This document shows, piece after piece, positions 59,657 through 64,000 of a stretch of 64,000 bases of DNA. Made by a program: the position numbers and the translations under genes. The stretch comes from Holothuria scabra (lineage: Eukaryota > Echinodermata > Holothuroidea > Aspidochirotida > Holothuriidae), in the NCBI GenBank assembly GCA_037179385.1, contig CM074200.1, forward strand, positions 33,111,884-33,175,883. Reading direction: 5' to 3'. The number at the start of each line of letters is the position of its first letter. Positions within the stretch are counted from its first letter, which is position 1. The notes under the pieces were generated by a model that worked only from the letters and a program-made list of their open reading frames with translations, had not been told where the DNA came from and searched no databases.

Positions 59657-60185
59657 CAGGCTTCCTCAAATAGCGCCGTGCGCGCTACTTGTGGCGCGCG
59701 ACGTGATTTGAAGTGGCGCCAAAAAATACTGGGAGAATATTAAAAAATATAACTTTTCATAATTTTTTTGACAAGAATTGTTCTGTCTCAAAATTGGGCA
59801 CTGTAAATAAATCTAATACTTCCCACAACTGACCTCACATACCGACAAGGATATAGGGCCTAATAACGTCCTATTTGTTCTCACAAGAAAGTAAAATCAC
59901 CTTCACTGTTTACATTCATTAGAGTCAGTGGTTTATCCGTTCACCGTTACCGGTGAATCGACAAAAATTGAAAAATTGTTGAAAATTTTGACCGGGAAAA
60001 TTGAACAAACTTTGCACCGTTTTGCATGTAAGCCCTTTCTGAAACGCAAAAATTTTCAAAAAGAGGAGGGGGACACCCCATACCCCCTCCCCTTATACCC
60101 CTCCCCCAGGACGGCCATCAGTGGCGCATTTTATAAGTAATACTTAGAAATGTGGTGCTCCTGAAAATTTAATCGAGGAAGGCTG
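59657..60185. mobile_element. hAT-like 529-bp element, 8-bp duplication
   Basis: The left end CAGGCTTCCTCAAATAGCG and right end GAGGAAGGCTG are inverse over 11 bp with one mismatch. The flanks CTATAGAT (59649-59656) and CTCTAGAT (60186-60193) match in 7 of 8 bases. CAGG...TTCTCAAA-like ends with a GC-rich subterminal GGCGCGCGACGT stretch are typical of hAT families. It has no transposase. The 70-codon frame at 59928 lacks recognisable features. Confidence 0.65.
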
Positions 60186-60193
60186 CTCTAGAT

Positions 60194-62046
60194 TATAATC
60201 TAGCATATTTGAGTCACGGAAACGCGATTGAACACGATGTCTAAAGATCAAAAATGGATAGATCTCATGAGTGATATGTGGATGCATCATGATGGAAGAT
60301 ATATCCCTTCTGTTAGTGACGGAGATCGAAGGTCATCTGAGACCACCGGGGTTCATCTTTGCTGGCACGCACTATGCACGGGTTTGTGCACTGAGCGCTG
60401 TTACAGCAGTTTTAACCCATCGGAAGAGCCAGGGCAAGGGCCTGCCCCCCCCCCCACCCCAAAAAAACATTTTTATGAGATTTGGGGGCATGACCCCCCC
60501 CCCATAACTGAATCTCGCAAAACAAATATTAAGTTTCTTTTATTATATTTCGGCTATTCCTTGGCTCCTATTATTACTTTAACAGAGTGCAAAAGTTGCA
60601 AAGCTTCCAAGGGCTTGCCCCCTGGACCCCCACATCAACGATGACCTGTTGGGGAGTTTACTTTCCCCCTTCAAACAGTCTAAACGAAAACTTTTGCCAG
60701 CTATCTTTCTTTTTCAAATAATTTTTTTGCTTCTCAAATGAGGGCCTTTTAAACCCTCAGCGGGGGACATGTCCCCAGCCCCCTTAATGGCCCCAACGAC
60801 ACACATTTGCCCCAGTAATAATGCCCCTTTTAAGATTATTAGTAATTCCTATAGAAAGGTACTTTTTAACTTCCATTAAGTCCCCTAAAAAACCTTTAAT
60901 GTTAAAGCTTCCAGGGGCCCTGTTGTGGTCCCCTGAAGCCCACGCACATTGCCTCGGGATATCAAATAGAACTACCTATTGATAAAATGACCCAAAACAC
61001 TTTGGATCTCTTACGGTCTCAAATTGTCAATCACATTTTCAATTTTGAGTAGCTTCAACATTTTGGCTTTGCCAAATATGTTTCTCCTTTATCAAATGCC
61101 ATAGTACTTCACAATTTCATACCCGTCCCTTACCTTACCCCACTCCTGATTTAAACTCCTTAATTTGAATATGATTTTCGACCATTTTGGAGCCTCTCAA
61201 ATCACTAAAATCGCTGACCGAAAATCGCACGCCGATGGGGTTTTGCAACACCGCACGGTCTACGGCGTCACCATTCGGTCGGCTACGAAAACTTGTGCCC
61301 CCCCAATAAAAAAAACATCTTCCGCCCCTGATGAACTACCCAGGTAACCTTTGAACTATAGAACAAAAAGGTAACTGTGAACTGGCTTATTGTCGTTAGT
61401 TGATTAGGTTTTGTACTGTACTAAGTCATAGGGATAAATTCCAATTTTGACAGGGACCGCGGAAACGGGGGCTAGGGGGTTTTAACCCCCGCACTTTTTT
61501 GCTGTGGGCATTTTGGGCCGCCTTAAACTGCATTTATTTTATTGGATGTATTGGGCCGGTTCGTTGATAAGCCCCCGCACTTCAAAATTAGCTCCGCGGC
61601 CTGTTTGATCGATACAAACTTTCCGCATTGTCTCACGCACTACTCCACTTCGAAGGTTTAAGCCAAACTTAATCGATCATGACCATCCTAGATACTACTT
61701 CCTTCGACGTCCACCTCGGACAAGAATCGTATTGATTTTCATTGCATTGAATAATTCACTCCACCTCTATAATTGTCTACATCAGAACATTAAAAGGGGG
61801 TGTCCTTCTAGGCTTCTACAAATACTCATGTACAACATCTAGCTAACAACAAGACGTTAGTAGGAAACTCGGGACCTCCTTGTTCGTACTTCACGCGAAG
61901 TTTTGCTTCAGAATTTCGTAATTAAGTTCGTTTCGTACAACGCGACGTAAGTAATCATTCTCACATGTAAAAAGTTTCAGATTTTGCACCGAATTGTTTT
62001 TTATTTCTGGCTTAATCTGTAGAGACCTTCGTTCAAAAGAGTCGAA
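60194..62046. other. Region upstream of the PAN-domain gene, repeat-rich
   Basis: It holds a partial AGGTCA-type unit (about 60255-60350), C-rich runs (60450, 60495, 61296) and unassigned GGGCTTGCCCCCTGGACCCC text. A small candidate TIR element lies at 61451-61603. Neither a TATA box nor an initiator can be assigned with confidence within the last 300 bp before the ATG. Confidence 0.4.
61451..61603. mobile_element. Candidate small TIR element (153 bp)
   Basis: CAGGGACCGCGGA at the left and the inverse CTCCGCGGCCTG at the right enclose GGGGGTTTTAACCCCCGCAC and AAGCCCCCGCACTTC. The flanks share only a TTTGA-like piece. This could be a short MITE or chance GC-rich complementarity. Confidence 0.3.
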
Positions 62047-62394
62047 ATGGAATTTCGTAAGCTTCCCCTTGGAGTTAAGCTTGCGGCTCTACTTACGTTA
62101 CAAATCAACCTTGTACACACACAGTGCAGTGGGTCGTGGCGCTATATGGAACGGACTACCAGCGATGAAAATCACATGTTAGAGAATCATTTAGTCCGAA
62201 ATGTAACGGGCATACGGTCCACCTTGGAATGTCTATCCGTTTGTGTCAAACATGGAACAAGTTGCCAATCCATCAACTTTTCTGAAAAACTCCAAGAATG
62301 TCACGTGAACGGCGACACGAAAAGCGGAAGCCCAGGCGACTTCGTATCAGATTCAAGATTTGATTACTACGCTCCAGGGTCCAGCCACTGGATG
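62047..62394 (+). CDS. Secreted PAN/apple-domain protein, first coding exon
   Basis: The ATG is in good context (GAAATGG) and 116 open codons run to a GTAAGT donor at 62395 in phase 0. Residues 1-26 (KLPLGVKLAALLTLQ core) form a signal peptide, with likely cleavage near HTQ-C. The rest has the Cys pattern of a PAN/apple module: C27, C62, C66, C73 and C85 with the core ECLSVCVKHGTSCQSINF, as in the C-x3-C-x6-C-x(5)-F form. NVT at 52-54 is a possible N-glycosylation site. PAN modules bind proteins or carbohydrates outside the cell; many invertebrate proteins combine one with lectin, fibrinogen-like or EGF domains, but the partner domain here is beyond the window. Codon use and the absence of stops suggest a live gene. 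No symbol can be given. Confidence 0.75.
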
Positions 62395-63927
62395 GTAAGT
62401 ATGATCCATATATAGCAGATATCAGGTGCGGATCCAGACATTTCAAAAAGGGACGGGGCTGAAGCGGGTAATAGGGACGTATGGTGATTCTCTGTCTGAA
62501 TATCTCAGTGGCGTAGGAAGCAATATAAATTGAGGGGCAATTTTGGACCATGTACCTCTCCCTACCCCCATTGAACAAAAGTTACATTTTTATGCTAAAT
62601 TTTTTCGCTTTTTTCTTTGAGCAAGAACAATTTTTTAACTTAAAAAAATCTGATTTTTTTTTTAACTTTGAACACTGCTCTACTGCGCACGTCGAAACTT
62701 GGGTCCTTTTACACATTTGTACACAAATATGGAGCTTGTATTGCAAGAAATAGTTTAGATTTAGGGTTTCCTTTAAGAATATTTGAATATTTGGGAGACC
62801 ATCGAAGAATCTGTGTTTCCTGTTAGCATATACCTGAGACAGCATGTCGACTGAAGATCGTTGTTGTTACATGATGTTATCTAAGGAGTGCGGATTGAGG
62901 TTTCTCGGCAACATTCAAAAAGTTCCCGAAACTTTATCTTTTTAAGACAAAATATTTAAAAATTAAAAGCCTTTATTGAAGACGTTTTTTAGGAAAACGG
63001 CACTGTAGCGGCAGGGAAAAGTTAACCTTTGACGGCTTTATGAGCGACCATATACTGTATAAAGGGCTGTAGGTTAGGGCGCACGGAGCGCGCGGAAAAA
63101 TTTCCTACAGTCTAGTAATTACAAATATGAAGCTTTTATTACGAAGAATTCTGAATTTTATGAAAGAAAATTTGGAAAAACCGCATTATATTTGACTGCA
63201 ATATAGCTGCCGGTGTCTCTTGATGATGTGGCGTCACATCTGGAGGTATCCGATTTTGTCATTAACAGAGTTCGGAAAAGTTTACCACATCGAAATGAGA
63301 GAGCAACGATGCATTCTATATTGCATTTTGCGGCGCGCCCAGCTCGCAGAATTTTTTTTTTTTTTTTTTTTTGAGATTTGGGAAATGAAAAAGGGGTGTC
63401 CTGCCACGGGAAGTAGGGAACGGTAGCATGCTCCCGCCCCCCCCCCCCCCTCTGTTCCCAGCCTCACGCTTCTGACGCCTATGGAATATCTATTTCTGCT
63501 CAAAAGGCCAAGCGGAGCGCCACCATTTGCTGGATTGGAGAGTACAGAAAATTTTGAAAAATCACAATCGCTCAGACAGCCGCCGGAAACAGCGTGTCCC
63601 ACCGACTTGTAAGTAGAATCTAAGCAGTCATTATTTGAGCTTTCGTTTGCAACAAAATTTATACTTCAATAAAAAAAAAATGAGTAAGTTATAAAATGGT
63701 CAGAAAATTAAATGAACCACTACGATTGGGTGAAATGGTAATGTAAAGAAATTAATCGTTGGAAAATGAACAGTTAAGGGCATTCTCCAAGCTATTTGAC
63801 TACCTTGCGACATAAGATTATGATGAGTATGAAGTCGAGCAACTTCATTGACCGGTTAAAATCTCTTTTGAACTTCAAGGGAGGATGGCAAAGCATTACA
63901 TACATGTTCGTTGTCCCTCTGTACCAG
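62395..63927 (+). other. First intron of the PAN-domain gene
   Basis: About 1.5 kb between the GTAAGT donor at 62395 and the acceptor CTCTGTACCAG ending at 63927. It contains poly-T (63352-63372), poly-C (63438-63450) and, on the minus strand at 63488-63600, a copy of the module found in the hAT-like elements (GGCGCTCCGCTTGG and complement of CGGAAACAGCG). No other gene is seen. Confidence 0.5.
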
Positions 63928-63994
63928 GGCTGTGCACGTGGGTCTTGGAACATTGGTCAATCTAACGGGGGAAGGATGTGGGCAAGGGGTGACG
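63928..63994 (+). CDS. Probable second exon of the PAN-domain gene
   Basis: A pyrimidine-rich acceptor (TTGTCCCTCTGTACCAG) precedes 67 nt that end at a GTAAGA donor. Read in phase 0, as left by the first exon, it is open: GCARGSWNIGQSNGGRMWAR-GD, with one base over. This would extend the protein beyond the PAN module with a Gly/Trp-rich linker. Exon size, phase and splice sites fit, but no family motif confirms it and the window ends 6 bases later. Confidence 0.45.
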
Positions 63995-64000
63995 GTAAGA

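Overview
The window is nuclear DNA of an invertebrate animal. Coding sequence is split into short exons by GT-AG introns, intergenic and intronic DNA is AT-rich, and most of the sequence consists of non-autonomous DNA transposons, LINE fragments, minisatellites and a satellite. Repeat style and gene content suggest a marine deuterostome, possibly an echinoderm; this is an inference, as no diagnostic marker gene is present. There are no bacterial operons, rRNA genes or CRISPR arrays.

Layout. (1) 0.9-11 kb, + strand: four exons of a PLP-dependent class I/II aminotransferase (2-aminoadipate/kynurenine aminotransferase-like, yeast YER152C-like). The coding part that should lie between exons 2 and 3 is missing, and a fragment of a DNA transposon sits against the third exon. 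(2) 11-17.6 kb: gene-poor, with a 225-bp TA-flanked MITE, an element with inverted arrays of short repeats at its ends, and a Helentron-like element. (3) 17.6-36.8 kb, + strand: seven recognisable exons from the C-terminal half of a CPS I/III-type carbamoyl-phosphate synthase, in correct order but with stop codons, frameshifts and missing exons, so a decayed, intron-containing pseudogene. Its introns hold an 829-bp near-perfect palindromic foldback element, a 1.75-kb minisatellite of 35-bp units, a degenerate CR1/L2-like LINE (minus strand) and a 753-bp TIR element. (4) 37.4-39.2 kb: minisatellite of 42-bp units; because 42 is a multiple of 3 it carries a 370-codon open frame of a 14-residue repeat. 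(5) 41.7-44.1 kb: a second element with inverted 15-bp-repeat arrays, enclosing a second Helentron-like copy. (6) 45.4-56 kb: an A/C-rich, almost G-free satellite of about 4.3 kb cut into five pieces by four TIR elements; three have hAT-like ends (CAGTGGCGTAGCCAGG-type) and 8-bp target-site duplications. (7) 56-62 kb: repeats, a 420-bp tandem duplication and another hAT-like element. (8) 62.05 kb to the end, + strand: the first exon of an apparently intact secreted PAN/apple-domain protein, and a likely second exon just before the window ends.

The three genes share no obvious pathway. Two (aminotransferase, carbamoyl-phosphate synthase) belong to nitrogen metabolism but look broken. The main interest is structural: the palindrome, the Helentron-like elements whose tandem cores carry nuclear-receptor half-site pairs, the inverted terminal arrays, and the insertions dissecting the A/C satellite. 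All calls come from reading the sequence by eye; homology statements rest on remembered family motifs and were not searched.
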